Assembly: GCA_002433805.1 (NCBI GenBank)
Contig: DJIW01000032.1
Coordinates: 1 to 36,165 of the forward strand
Direction of reading: 5' to 3'
DNA from: Competibacteraceae bacterium UBA6584
Lineage (GTDB): Bacteria > Pseudomonadota > Gammaproteobacteria > Competibacterales > Competibacteraceae
DNA: 36,165 nt
Of this stretch, positions 27,985-36,165 are shown in pieces (the stretch's first letter is position 1; each line of letters starts with the position of its first letter). The position numbers and the translations under genes are program-made. The notes beneath the pieces were generated by a model. The model had not been told where the DNA came from, made no database searches, and saw only the letters and a list, made by a program, of their open reading frames with translations.

Positions 27985-29118
27985 ATGCCGCTGCTCCGCT
28001 CCTTGTTCTTGCTGTTGCCGGCGCTCGCCGCCACGGCGATTCCGGCCGCCGAATCCGTCATCCGCAGCCAAGAGCACGCTTTTCGCGCGGTCGCGGTCGC
28101 GCGAGGCTTGGAATTTCCGTGGAGTCTGGCGTTTTTACCGGATGGCCGCCGGCTGGTGACCGAGCGTCCGGGCCGGCTGCGGTTGCTCGATTCCGACTGG
28201 ACCTTGGACCCGAAACCGGTGCAGGGGCTGCCCGAGATCGCCGCGAGCGGCCAAGGCGGGTTGCTCGATGTGGCCTTGCATCCGCGCTTCGCCGAAAACG
28301 GCTTGATTTACCTGTCCTACACCGCGCGCGGCGCGGGTGGGATCGGCACGGAGGTGGCGCGCGGCCGGCTGGTGGATCACCGGCTGGAAAACGTGCAGGT
28401 GATCTTCCGCCAGCAGCCCAAATCCAATGGCGGCCGACATTTCGGCTCGCGCCTGGTGTTCGACCGCAACGGCTTGCTTTACATCACCCTCGGCGATCGC
28501 GGCGAGCAGGAGCGCGCCCAGAAAACCGACGATCTGGCGGGTAAAATCGTGCGGCTGCACGACGACGGCCGGATTCCGAAGGACAACCCTTTCGTCAAGC
28601 AGCCCGGCGTTCGCCCGGAAATCTTTTCGCTCGGCAACCGCAACGTGCAGGGCGCGGCGTTGCACCCCGCCACCGGGGAATTGTGGACCCACGAGCACGG
28701 CCCGCAGGGCGGCGACGAGGTCAACATCATCCGCGCCGGCCGCAACTACGGCTGGCCGGTCATCACCTACGGCGTCGAATACGTGATCGGCACCAAAATC
28801 GGCGAAGGCACCCACAAGCCGGGCATGGAACAGCCGCTGCACATTTGGGTACCGTCCATCGCGCCCTCGGGGCTGGCGATCTATCAGGGCGACCGCTTCC
28901 CGCGCTGGCGCGGCGATCTGTTCGTCGGGGCGCTGCGCGGCCAGGAACTGGTTCGCTTGCGCTTCGACGGCGAGCGCCAAGTCAAGGAAGAGCGCCTGCT
29001 GAACGGGACGCTCGGCCGCATCCGCGACGTGCGCGCCGGACCCGACGGCTATCTTTATGTGCTGACCGACGCCGGCGACGGCGAAATCGTTCGGCTGGAA
29101 CCCGCAACCGCCCCATAA
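27985..29118 (+). CDS. PQQ-dependent aldose sugar dehydrogenase (YliI-type, soluble GDH family)
   Basis: The 377-residue protein has a Sec signal peptide (MPLLRSLFLLLPALAATAIPA) and a six-bladed propeller of the glucose/sorbosone dehydrogenase family. Typical stretches: LEFPWSLAFLPDGRRLVTERPGRL, GQGGLLDVALHPRF, SNGGRHFGSRLVFDRNGLLYITLGDR, SLGNRNVQGAALHPATGELWTHEHGPQGGDE, NYGWPVITYG and the late IAPSGLAIY. The HGP-GGDE part includes ligands for PQQ and calcium in this family. It oxidises aldose sugars in the periplasm, using PQQ. GGGAGG lies 6 bases before the ATG. Whether the cell makes PQQ cannot be judged here. Confidence 0.92.
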   Translation: MPLLRSLFLLLPALAATAIPAAESVIRSQEHAFRAVAVARGLEFPWSLAFLPDGRRLVTERPGRLRLLDSDWTLDPKPVQGLPEIAASGQGGLLDVALHPRFAENGLIYLSYTARGAGGIGTEVARGRLVDHRLENVQVIFRQQPKSNGGRHFGSRLVFDRNGLLYITLGDRGEQERAQKTDDLAGKIVRLHDDGRIPKDNPFVKQPGVRPEIFSLGNRNVQGAALHPATGELWTHEHGPQGGDEVNIIRAGRNYGWPVITYGVEYVIGTKIGEGTHKPGMEQPLHIWVPSIAPSGLAIYQGDRFPRWRGDLFVGALRGQELVRLRFDGERQVKEERLLNGTLGRIRDVRAGPDGYLYVLTDAGDGEIVRLEPATAP

Positions 29119-29173
29119 TCCGGTTTGGGATCGGTCGGACTTGCGCCTGTTCGATCCTTCCGAAAACGCTCGC

Positions 29174-29572
29174 TCACCCGAGCCAACGCTGGGCCAACAG
29201 CTTGATGATCTGCGCCGCGTCGCCGAGCACCACGACCAGCCAAACCACCATGACGGCGACGGCGGCGGCGGCGATATCCTTGATGGCGCCGATTTGTTCG
29301 TGATGGTGGGGCTCGATGAAATCGCATACGGCCTCGATGGCGCTGTTGGACAATTCGGCCATCAACACCAAGCCGGTCGCCAGCAGCAGCATCTCCACGT
29401 TGATCCACTGCTGAAAGATCAACGCCAACACCATGACGACGGCCGACACTACAAACTTGTAGGCGACGCTGAAGTCGTATAGCACCGCGAAACGCAATCC
29501 CGATAAGATGGCCTAGAGCTTGCGCAAGGGGCTATAACCTTCAGCGCGAGCCCCAAAAAATTTGTTCGGCAT
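29174..29572 (-). pseudogene. dgkA: Diacylglycerol kinase (DgkA family), interrupted by an in-frame TAG
   Basis: From ATG 29572 (GGGAG 6-7 bases upstream) the frame reads MPNKFFGARAEGYSPLRKL, then TAG at 29515-29513 (codon 20), then continues without shift as AILSGLRFAVLYDFSVAYKF. The rest, with three helices and the kinase signature MAELSNSAIEAVCDFIEPHH followed by EQIGAIKDIAAAAVA, is intact to its stop. The family has its N-terminal amphipathic segment exactly there, so the 132-codon frame is one gene broken by a nonsense codon (one base from AAG or CAG). A TTG at 29497 could start a 107-residue protein lacking about 24 residues. DgkA phosphorylates diacylglycerol (or undecaprenol) at the inner membrane; the neighbouring PAP2 phosphatase is a sensible partner. 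Confidence 0.85.
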
Positions 29573-29604
29573 GACAGTCTCCCGGCATGGCTTCGCACGC
29601 GAAA

Positions 29605-30117
29605 TCAGAGCAGCTTGCGGACCAGTAAAATCCAAGCGCCGCCCAGCATGAGGCCGGCCAGCACGTCGGACGGATAATGCACTTGCAAGTAGATGCGAGA
29701 AGCGCCCACCAACAGGATTAACAGCGCGGCAACCAGCGCGGTCAGCGCCCCCCACTGCGGCCAAATGCGGTAGACGATGAACAGGATGCACAGCATGAAG
29801 GCGGTCGCTTGCATGGTGTGCGCGCTCGGAAACGAGCTGTCCGAGGGGAGCGCGGCCAACCGCTCGGCCACCGCGGGCCTGGGGCGGGCGAGGACGAGTT
29901 TGAGCAGATGCACCAACAGCGTCGCGCCGCTCAATCCGATCACCAGCAACATGGCTTCCCAACGTTTTTGGAGCTGGATCAAAACAGCCGCGATCACGAG
30001 CGCAAGCGGCGCGAGCACGTATAACGACCCGAGCCAAGTCACGCTTGGGAATAACTGATCCAATCCTTGCGATCGGTGCGCCGCCGCAAACAGCAGAATC
30101 CGAGTGTCCAACGACAT
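29605..30117 (-). CDS. PAP2-superfamily lipid phosphatase
   Basis: The 170-residue membrane protein has the three phosphatase motifs: KLVLARPRP (Lys73 to Pro81), FPSAH (96-100, catalytic His100) and SRIYLQVHYPSD (140-151, nucleophile His147). Five to six helices place the active site at the periplasmic face. Typical substrates are undecaprenyl pyrophosphate, phosphatidylglycerophosphate or phosphatidate; the choice cannot be read here. It lies 32 bp upstream of dgkA on the same strand, suggesting a lipid-recycling pair. The start ATG 30117 has no strong ribosome-binding site. Confidence 0.9.
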   Translation of the reverse strand: MSLDTRILLFAAAHRSQGLDQLFPSVTWLGSLYVLAPLALVIAAVLIQLQKRWEAMLLVIGLSGATLLVHLLKLVLARPRPAVAERLAALPSDSSFPSAHTMQATAFMLCILFIVYRIWPQWGALTALVAALLILLVGASRIYLQVHYPSDVLAGLMLGGAWILLVRKLL

Positions 30118-30171
30118 GTCTGATGACTCAATAGAAGGAAAATTTTAAAAGGATGTCCCGTCGGGAACGGT

Positions 30172-31071
30172 CTAAAGGATTGCGAGATCGCGTTCGACCA
30201 CGGGGACCGGCGGCTTGATCTCGGGGCCGAAACCTTCTCGGATGTAGCCCGCCAGGCATTCCGCCACCGCCGAAACCCCGCTGCCCCGGTGCAGGGTGAT
30301 GCTCGCGTAGGGCAATACCGAAAACCCCTCCTCCACCCCGAGCGGCCGCACGCCCGCCGGCAACACGCTGCGACAGAGCACCGTCACCGCCAGCCCGGCC
30401 GTGACCGCCGCCAGAACCCCGCTGATGCTGGCGCTGGTGTAGGCGATCCGATACGAGCGGCCCTGTTCGCTCAACGCGGCCAGCGCCCACTCTCGAAACG
30501 AACAGCCCGGCTGGAACAACGCCAGCGGCAACGGTTCGTTTTCGTGGGCCAGATGGCGCTCGGCGGTGGCCCACACCACCGGTTCGCGGCGCAATACCTC
30601 GCCGGTTTCCGCGCCCGGCGTGCAGGTGATCAGCGCCAGGTCGAGCCGCTCCTCGGCCAGCAAGCGCCGCAGGTTGACACTCGGCTCGCAAAGCACCTCA
30701 ACCTGCACCCGCGGAAAGGCGCGGGCGAAGCGCGACAGGATTTCCGGTAAAAACCGGTCGACATAATCATCCGGCGTGCCGATCCGCACCAAGCCGGACA
30801 AATCGGGCCGGGTCAGCGCGGCCAGCGCTTCATCGTGCAATTTCAACAGCCGGCGCGCATAACCCAGCAAAGCTTCACCGTCGGGCGACAACTGCACGCC
30901 CCGCCCGTCGCGCTGGAACAACGCCCGATCCAATATTTCCTCCAAACGCCGCACTTGCATCGAAACGGCCGACTGAGTGCGATGCACCTGTTTTGCGGCC
31001 TGGGTAAAGCCGCCGGCATCGACGATGGCGACAAAGGTGCGCAGTAAATCCGGATCCAGTTGAGCCGACAT
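30172..31071 (-). CDS. LysR-family transcriptional regulator
   Basis: The 299-residue protein has the LysR winged helix (residues 5-64: LLRTFVAIVDAGGFTQAAKQ and TQSAVSMQVRRLEEILDRALFQRD) and a periplasmic-binding-like effector domain (about 90-290). ATG 31071 is chosen because AAGG lies 8 bases upstream; ATG 31077 is too close to it. The gene is divergent from a DUF1127 gene, with a 115-bp shared control region holding LysR-type inverted repeats. Regulators of this group next to DUF1127 genes are common in proteobacteria. The effector is unknown. Confidence 0.93.
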   Translation of the reverse strand: MSAQLDPDLLRTFVAIVDAGGFTQAAKQVHRTQSAVSMQVRRLEEILDRALFQRDGRGVQLSPDGEALLGYARRLLKLHDEALAALTRPDLSGLVRIGTPDDYVDRFLPEILSRFARAFPRVQVEVLCEPSVNLRRLLAEERLDLALITCTPGAETGEVLRREPVVWATAERHLAHENEPLPLALFQPGCSFREWALAALSEQGRSYRIAYTSASISGVLAAVTAGLAVTVLCRSVLPAGVRPLGVEEGFSVLPYASITLHRGSGVSAVAECLAGYIREGFGPEIKPPVPVVERDLAIL

Positions 31072-31082
31072 GGCCATGACCT

Positions 31083-31127
31083 TATATCAATAAATTTGAT
31101 TGATTATATCAAACTTATTCGTTTGAT
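31083..31127. promoter_or_regulatory. Operator cluster between lysR and the DUF1127 gene
   Basis: TTTGAT (31095-31100), ATCAAA (31108-31113) and TTTGAT (31122-31127) form two overlapping inverted repeats with gaps of 7 and 8 bases. TATATCAA occurs twice, at 31083-31090 and 31105-31112, 22 bp apart (two helical turns). This spacing suits a LysR tetramer controlling both its own gene and the divergent one. Confidence 0.6.
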
Positions 31128-31186
31128 GAATTAATGAGGCGGCAACATAATGGCATCGTGAATCATGCTTTTCGGAGGATCAGCTT

Positions 31187-31405
31187 ATGTATCGCGAGGC
31201 CAGTTCGTGCTGGGAGTTTCCATCAAACCGGGCCGTCAGCGTTTCCGCTCACGTTCGCGGGGCCTGGGTTCGAGTGTGCGGTTGGTACGAAACCCGCCGC
31301 CAGCGCCGCGCCCTGCTCGCCCTTGACGACGCCATGTTAAAGGACATCGGCATCAGTCGAATCGATGCGCTTCAAGAAGGCCACAAGCCGTTCTGGCGTC
31401 CTTGA
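31187..31405 (+). CDS. DUF1127 (YjiS-like) small protein
   Basis: The 72-residue protein ends in a DUF1127 module: WVRVCGWYETRRQRRALLAL followed by DDAMLKDIGISRIDALQEGHKPFW, with the typical RxLxxLDDxMLxDIGIsR pattern. Small Arg-rich DUF1127 proteins in alphaproteobacteria have been linked to phosphate/carbon metabolism and RNA turnover; the role here is unknown. GGAGGA at 31174-31179 precedes the ATG by 7 bases. Expression is probably controlled by the divergent LysR regulator. Confidence 0.85.
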   Translation: MYREASSCWEFPSNRAVSVSAHVRGAWVRVCGWYETRRQRRALLALDDAMLKDIGISRIDALQEGHKPFWRP

Positions 31406-31430
31406 CCGGCGGCTGTCACTCAGCGTTCGA

Positions 31431-34400
31431 TCACGCGACGGGCGGCGAGGCCACGGGCGGCAGGGGTCGCACGGCCTTACCGTCGAACCACGCGACGAAC
31501 CGTTCGGCTGGGACGGGCGGACCAAATAGGTAGCCTTGCGCCAGATCGCAGCCCTGTTCCAACAAGATGTGCCGTTGCTCTTCGGTCTCCACCCCTTCGG
31601 CCACGACTGTCAAACCCAAGCTATGGCCGAGCGTGACGATGGTGGCGGCGAGAATGCGATCATCGGGATCGGTCACCAAATCGCGCACGAAGCTTTGGTC
31701 GATTTTCAGCGCCGCGATCGGCAACCGCTTGAGATAGCCGAGGCTGGAATAGCCGGTGCCGAAATCATCGATGGCCAGTTCGATGCCCAATTGCTGGAGC
31801 GCCAGCAGGGTTTCGGTGGTTCGCGCGCCGGCGTCAAGCAGCGTCGACTCGGTCAGCTCCAGCTCCACCGCCTGAGGCGGCAGGCCGTGCGCTTTCAACA
31901 GATCTTGAATTCGTCCGGTGCATTCCAGATCGCGAAAATGGCGGGCGGCGAGATTGACCGCCACGGTCAACGGCGGAAATCCAGCCGCTCGCCACGCGGC
32001 AAGCTGGCGGCAAACGGCCTCCAGCATCCAATCGCCCAGCGCCACGATCAAGCCGCTCGCTTCCGCCACCGGAATGAACTGTCCGGGCGGAATCAAACCC
32101 CGCGCCGGATGACGCCAGCGCACCAAAGCCTCGGCCCCGGCCAGCCGGCCGTCGGCCAAATAAACCTTGGGCTGGAAATAAGCCACCAATTCTCCGGCCT
32201 CGATGGCCTTACGCAGTTCCGATTCCAGCACAAGCCGCTCGACGGCGGTCACGTTCATTTCTCGGGCGTAGGCGACTTGGGTGTTGCGACCGTCCTGTTT
32301 GGCCCGATACAGCGCCGTATCCGCGTTCTTTAACAGATCGTCGAAGGTCGCGCCGTCGTGAGGATAAATCGCGGCCCCGATTGAAACCGTCACCCGCAGG
32401 CTATGGCCGGCGACGACAAACGGTTCGCGAAAAGCCGCCAATACCTTATCCGCCACGCGCGTCGCGCCAGCCCGGCCGGCATCGGGCAACAGCAAGACGA
32501 ACTCGTCGCCGCCCAACCGGCAAACCGTGTCCGAACCGCGCAGCAGGCTTTTGAGCCGGGCCGCGACCTGGACCAGCAAGGCATCGCCCTCAGCGTGGCC
32601 GAGGGAATCGTTGACTTCCTTAAATCGATCCAGATCGAGAAACAACAGCGCCAGTTCCTCGTCCCGACGCGCCGCCAGCGCCAGCGCCAGTTCCGCCCGT
32701 TGCGCCAGCAACGACCGGTTCGGCAAATCGGTCAGTGCATCGTAATACGCCAGATGCTCGATGCGTTGTTCGGCCTCTTTCTGCTGGGTGATATCGGTGG
32801 CGATGCTGACGTAATGGGTCCCATTTGTCTATTAACAGCGGACTTGGCTGATGGTGGCCAGCACCAGATACAACACGCCGTCCTTGCGCCGGTTCCAAAA
32901 TTCACCTTGCCAGACGCCCTGGCTGGCCACCGCCCGCCACATGGCTTGGTAATCGGCTTCGGAGTGGCGGTCGGCCTTGAGCAGGCGCGGATTGCGGCCC
33001 AGGACCTCGGTTTCCGCGTAGCCGCTCAAGACGGTAAACGCCGGATTGACCGCGACGATATCGCTGTTGGCGTCCGTCACGATAATCGATTCCCGCACCG
33101 CTTCGAACACCGCCGCCGCCAGACGCTGCCGTTCCTCCGCTCGCCGCCGTTCGGTGATGTCGCGCATGGCGGAATACAAAATGCGCCGGCCGTTCCAAGG
33201 AATGGGCGTTAATTGCACCTCCACCCAAAGCTCCGCGCCGGTCGCGCGACGGTGCAACCATTCGAAGCGCTGCCCGCCTTTTCGATAAACCGACTCGATC
33301 AAATCCTGGGCTTTTTCGGAGGATAACCGACCGTCCGGCTGGCGATCTGGCGAGAATGTTTCCGGCCGCGATGCGATGATTTGCTCGCGCGAGGCGACTC
33401 CCAGCAGCGCCATCGCCTGCTCGTTGCAGTCGATAATGTGCCCATCATCGAGCAGTAGAGCGCCATCGCTCGCCTCTTCAAAAACCGAGCGAAACAATTG
33501 TTCCTGCTCCCGCAACTTGGCCGTCCGCAGGGCGACTAGCTTTTCTGCTCGCCGGCGTTGTGAAACCGTGGCGAACAGGTACAAAGCCGCCAATAGGGTA
33601 GACAGCGCGCCGACCGCCGGAACCCAACGGTACAGTCGGTCGGTGTGATCCGAAACGAAAGCCGGGGTCGGCTGAATCTCGATGCGCCACATGCGGTTGG
33701 CCATCGAAAAATCTTGGCGATAGGGAGATAGCGATCCAGCGGGCGACAGTTCGGGTTTGAGCGGAAAAGACTTCGAAACATAGAGCTGTCGGCGTTCAAC
33801 CGGCGCGGAAATATCGGCTAATTTCACGATCAAGCCGTCGGCTTGTTGGGCAAAGACCGTTTCGACGATACGATCAACAGAGATTACGCCCAACACGAAG
33901 CCGTCCAGTTGCCTCCGGCGTTCGTCCGCTTGGCGCGGCTCTTGGCCGGCCTGATAAACCGGCGCGAACGCCAGCACGGCGAAGCGCTGTTCGGTTTCCT
34001 GCACCAGCCTATAGCGTTCGGTCAAACTGATTTGGCCGCTGTTCCACGCCTGCAACAACGCTACCCCGCGCGCCGGGTGCAACGAGTCAGGGCTATAGCC
34101 CAAGGCGGCCTCATTGCCGGCGTAGGGTTCCAGATAGTAGACCGGAAAATACTCATCGCGCTCGCGCGCCGGCGTCAACCGGCCTTCCGGGTCGTTCTCG
34201 GTGAACTGGAAGTGGGCCAAGCCGTCCTGACGGGCGGCGGCCTCGAACTCCGCGCGCCGCTCGCGCGGCACTCTAGGCACCCATTCCAGCGCCCGGAACT
34301 CGCCGTGATCGAGAATCGGGGTGACAAATCGGTGAAACGCGGCGCGACTGACGGTGCTCGCGCCGTTGTAGAAACGCCTGATCGCATCGAGTTCGCGCAA

Positions 34401-35492
34401 GCTGCCTTGGAACCGGGCCACCATCAGCCCGGATCGTTCCACGGCGACGGTCTGGAAGCGACGCTCCAAAGCCTCCCGACTTCGCTGGCGAAATTCCAGA
34501 AAGATACCGCCGGTCAGACTCAGACCCACCAGCACGACCGCCGCGGCTGTCCCCCAAGCCGCGGCGGCCGTGTCGATCTTCATCTCCAACGCGGCGGCTC
34601 GGCCGAACAACCCTACGCCGCCGAGCAACAGCGCCAGAACCGTGAGGCCGAACACGCCCATCAAGGTCTGGCTGGTATTGCGCGCGGTGTTCGAAATATC
34701 CTGTCGGATCGGCGTGCGAATCAAGAACGCCGGTTTTCCCGCAAGATCGGAAAAGCTTTCGTAAACAAATCGAAACCCGCCCGGCCCCGGCTGGAATGCC
34801 GGTTCGCCTGGCGACAAGCGTAAATAATCGCGTTCCTGGTTCGACAGTCTCGGATCCCGATCCGCAAACACTTCAAACGCGACCTTGGCTTGCTCGGCCA
34901 AAAGACGCAACAACGGCGCATCGAGGAAGCGGCCGAAGACCAGAACGCCGCGCGCCGGCCCTTCACCGCCGGTGGTCAGAATGGGACGGGCGGCCAGCAG
35001 CAGCAAGCCATGCTCGGTGCTCAGCACGCCATTCAAGGCGCGCGGCGGGTCTAGCGCCGGTTGCAACAGCGGCCAAATCGCCGGTTTGTCACCGCTGAGA
35101 ATTTGTGGGATCGCGGCTTCATTCAACTTAGAATCGTAGCCACCGCTATAGAGCACCCGACCGTCTCGATCGAAGATCGCGCACAGATTCAGACGCGAGC
35201 TTTTCTCCAAGACCCGCCAGTTGCCGAGATTGGAGCGGACAAACGCGGGGTCAGGATGGTCGGCAAAGGCGTAGGCGTCATCCCATTCCGCCCAGTTGCC
35301 CAGTTCGTTGCCTAATTGCCGCAACTCGCCCCAGATCGCCGCGCGGGCGCGGGCGCTATCTTCAAGGGCTTGGGATTCTTCTAATTTCTGAAAAGCGGGT
35401 CGGACGGTCCAACGGTCCAAGGCCCCTATCGACAGCCAAAGCGCCACGAATCCGATCATGGCCATCAATACGATCCTGGTTGTAACCTTCAT
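31431..35492 (-). pseudogene. CHASE4-CHASE-PAS-PAS-GGDEF-EAL cyclic di-GMP enzyme, split by tandem in-frame stops
   Basis: From ATG 35492 the frame encodes TM1 (about 5-25), a CHASE4-like sensor (about 30-250), two TM segments (about 275-345), a CHASE domain (about 350-600), another TM (about 630-650), two PAS/PAC domains (about 670-885), then TAA-TAG at 32834-32829 (codons 887-888). The same frame continues as TNGTHYVSIATDITQQKEAE, exactly the end of a PAC motif, and runs on through GGDEF (RLGGDEF; inhibitory site RGSD) and EAL (EALVRW, ELTES, IDDFGTGYSSLGYLKRLP, KIDQSFVRD). All catalytic motifs are intact. After the stops no ATG, GTG or TTG occurs until TTG 32726 inside GGDEF, so the second half is unlikely to be a functional separate gene. 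The first half may still give an 886-residue sensor without output. Confidence 0.88.
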
Positions 35493-35562
35493 AGTTGGTG
35501 GTGTCGTGGCGCTACCAAGGACGCGCTATCCGCTTATCAATTTTTAGTCGCCGTCAAAACGA

Positions 35563-35633
35563 TCTCGCGCCGCCGGGGTTAATCCCGGCAAACCCAATCC
35601 TGTAAGCGGGCTTGCCGGACGGCGGGCGCGAGA
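35563..35633 (-). terminator. Long multi-part hairpin between rlpA and the sensor gene
   Basis: Nested pairings: TCTCGCGCC (35563-35571) with GGCGCGAGA (35625-35633), GCCG with CGGC, CCGGCAA (35585-35591) with TTGCCGG (35612-35618) and CCC with GGG, around a 12-base loop. On the minus strand it is followed by TCGTTTTG, so it may end rlpA transcription, though the T-run is short. It could instead be a structured leader of the sensor gene or a palindromic repeat element. Confidence 0.5.
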
Positions 35634-35696
35634 GCGATCAAGCGGCCATGATATCAGCTGTTTATTTTAAAGATATCGACCGTTTGGCTGGGTTGT

Positions 35697-36107
35697 TTAA
35701 CGCCCCGCCGCCTGAATTCTGACGCGGGCGTTACCGTCCTTGATCATGTCCAGCCGTCTTGCGGCCGCGCGCGAAATATCGATGGAACAGTTGCCCACAT
35801 GCGGCCCCCGGTCGTTGATTTTAACCTGCACCGATTTTCCGTTATCGAGGTTGGTTACTCTGGCCCGCGTTCCAAACGGCAAGCTTTGATGGGCGGCGGT
35901 CAGGCGATTCTGGTTGAAAATCTCGCCGCTGGCGGTGGTTCTTCCGTGCAACCTCGGGCCGTACCAGCACGCCCGCCCGACTTGATCGTAGGCGTTGGCT
36001 TCAAACGGCATCGCACCGAGAAAGCCCAGGCAACCGAGCGCCAAAATCCTGGAAACCTTGTTAAACCGTTTGCTCGATGACAAAAAACGGGCACGACCTG
36101 CATTCAT
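35697..36107 (-). CDS. rlpA: RlpA-like septal-ring lytic transglycosylase (double-psi beta-barrel)
   Basis: The 136-residue protein has a signal peptide with a long basic n-region (hydrophobic core ILALGCLGFLGAMPF, likely cleavage after ANA at 39) and an RlpA-like DPBB domain: ACWYGPRLHGRTTASGEIFN (47-66), LTAAHQSLPFGTRARVTNL, the catalytic-type NDRGPHV (98-104) and SIDISRAAARRLDMI. It cleaves glycan strands lacking stem peptides in related enzymes. There is no C-terminal SPOR domain, so it is a short RlpA variant, and the signal lacks a clear lipobox. ATG 36107 is supported by GGAG at 36119-36116, 8 bases upstream. Confidence 0.9.
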   Translation of the reverse strand: MNAGRARFLSSSKRFNKVSRILALGCLGFLGAMPFEANAYDQVGRACWYGPRLHGRTTASGEIFNQNRLTAAHQSLPFGTRARVTNLDNGKSVQVKINDRGPHVGNCSIDISRAAARRLDMIKDGNARVRIQAAGR

Positions 36108-36165
36108 AATTCCATCTCCAATGGGTTTTTAAGGTGGATGGTCCCGCCTGAGGCAAGAGTCATCT

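Noticed and set aside
29513..30037. Minus-strand frame running through the PAP2 gene to the amber codon of dgkA
   Set aside because: Only its last 20 codons (from ATG 29572) are real, as the start of dgkA; the rest overlaps the PAP2 gene in another frame.
29174..32834. Amber/ochre recoding (suppression or a 21st/22nd amino acid) to explain the two broken genes
   Set aside because: Several intact genes in the window end in TAG or TAA at the expected length, and dgkA and GGDEF-EAL proteins have no known need for unusual residues there.

Overview
The window looks like chromosomal DNA from a high-GC Gram-negative bacterium, most likely a gammaproteobacterium. The reasons are a YfiQ/Pat-type acetyltransferase, RlpA, a LysR/DUF1127 divergent pair, lipoproteins with a lipobox, CHASE/PAS/GGDEF/EAL signalling and proteobacterial-type Mrp clusters. 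GC-rich coding DNA throughout produces many long antisense reading frames that are not genes. No rRNA, tRNA, CRISPR array or prophage was seen.

Layout. 1-980: 3'-truncated (by the window edge) IS200/IS605-type element with tnpB on the minus strand; its left end abuts a small membrane-protein gene (994-1440). 1595-3264: GH57 glycoside hydrolase and a MIF-like tautomerase. 3464-10857 (minus): a ten-gene Mrp-type cation/proton antiporter operon, mrpE-F-G-A(C-terminal part)-B-C-D followed by a second antiporter-like subunit, a 2-TM protein and a third antiporter-like subunit. 11020-15340 (plus): a divergent biotin ligase followed by oadG-oadA-oadB, a sodium-pumping biotin-dependent decarboxylase. 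15355-17045 (minus): SYLF-like lipoprotein and a GGEEF diguanylate cyclase. 17531-23360 (minus): a second, classical Mrp operon, mrpAB-C-D-E-F-G. 23615-24409 (minus): a small four-cysteine protein and a Gly-rich exported protein. 24743-29118 (plus): a possible leader ORF, the acetyltransferase, a stand-alone receiver protein and a PQQ-type aldose dehydrogenase. 29174-31071 (minus): a broken dgkA, a PAP2 phosphatase and a LysR regulator divergent from a DUF1127 gene. 31431-35492 (minus): a large CHASE4-CHASE-PAS-PAS-GGDEF-EAL gene split by two consecutive in-frame stops. 35697-36107 (minus): rlpA.

How it fits together. The central 20 kb (3.4-23.4 kb) concentrates sodium and proton membrane energetics: two different Mrp complexes flank a sodium-extruding decarboxylase with its own candidate biotin ligase. 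The first Mrp operon has the subunit order of the Mrp-like module of archaeal membrane-bound hydrogenase (MBH), has no full-length MrpA, and carries three antiporter-like subunits that each keep the Glu/Lys residues of the ion path. This is the strongest candidate for something unusual. Its neighbours suggest sodium cycling, but no redox module is encoded beside it. Two genes carry clear in-frame nonsense codons (dgkA at codon 20; the GGDEF/EAL sensor at codons 887-888). TAG is used as the normal stop by several other genes here, so recoding is unlikely.
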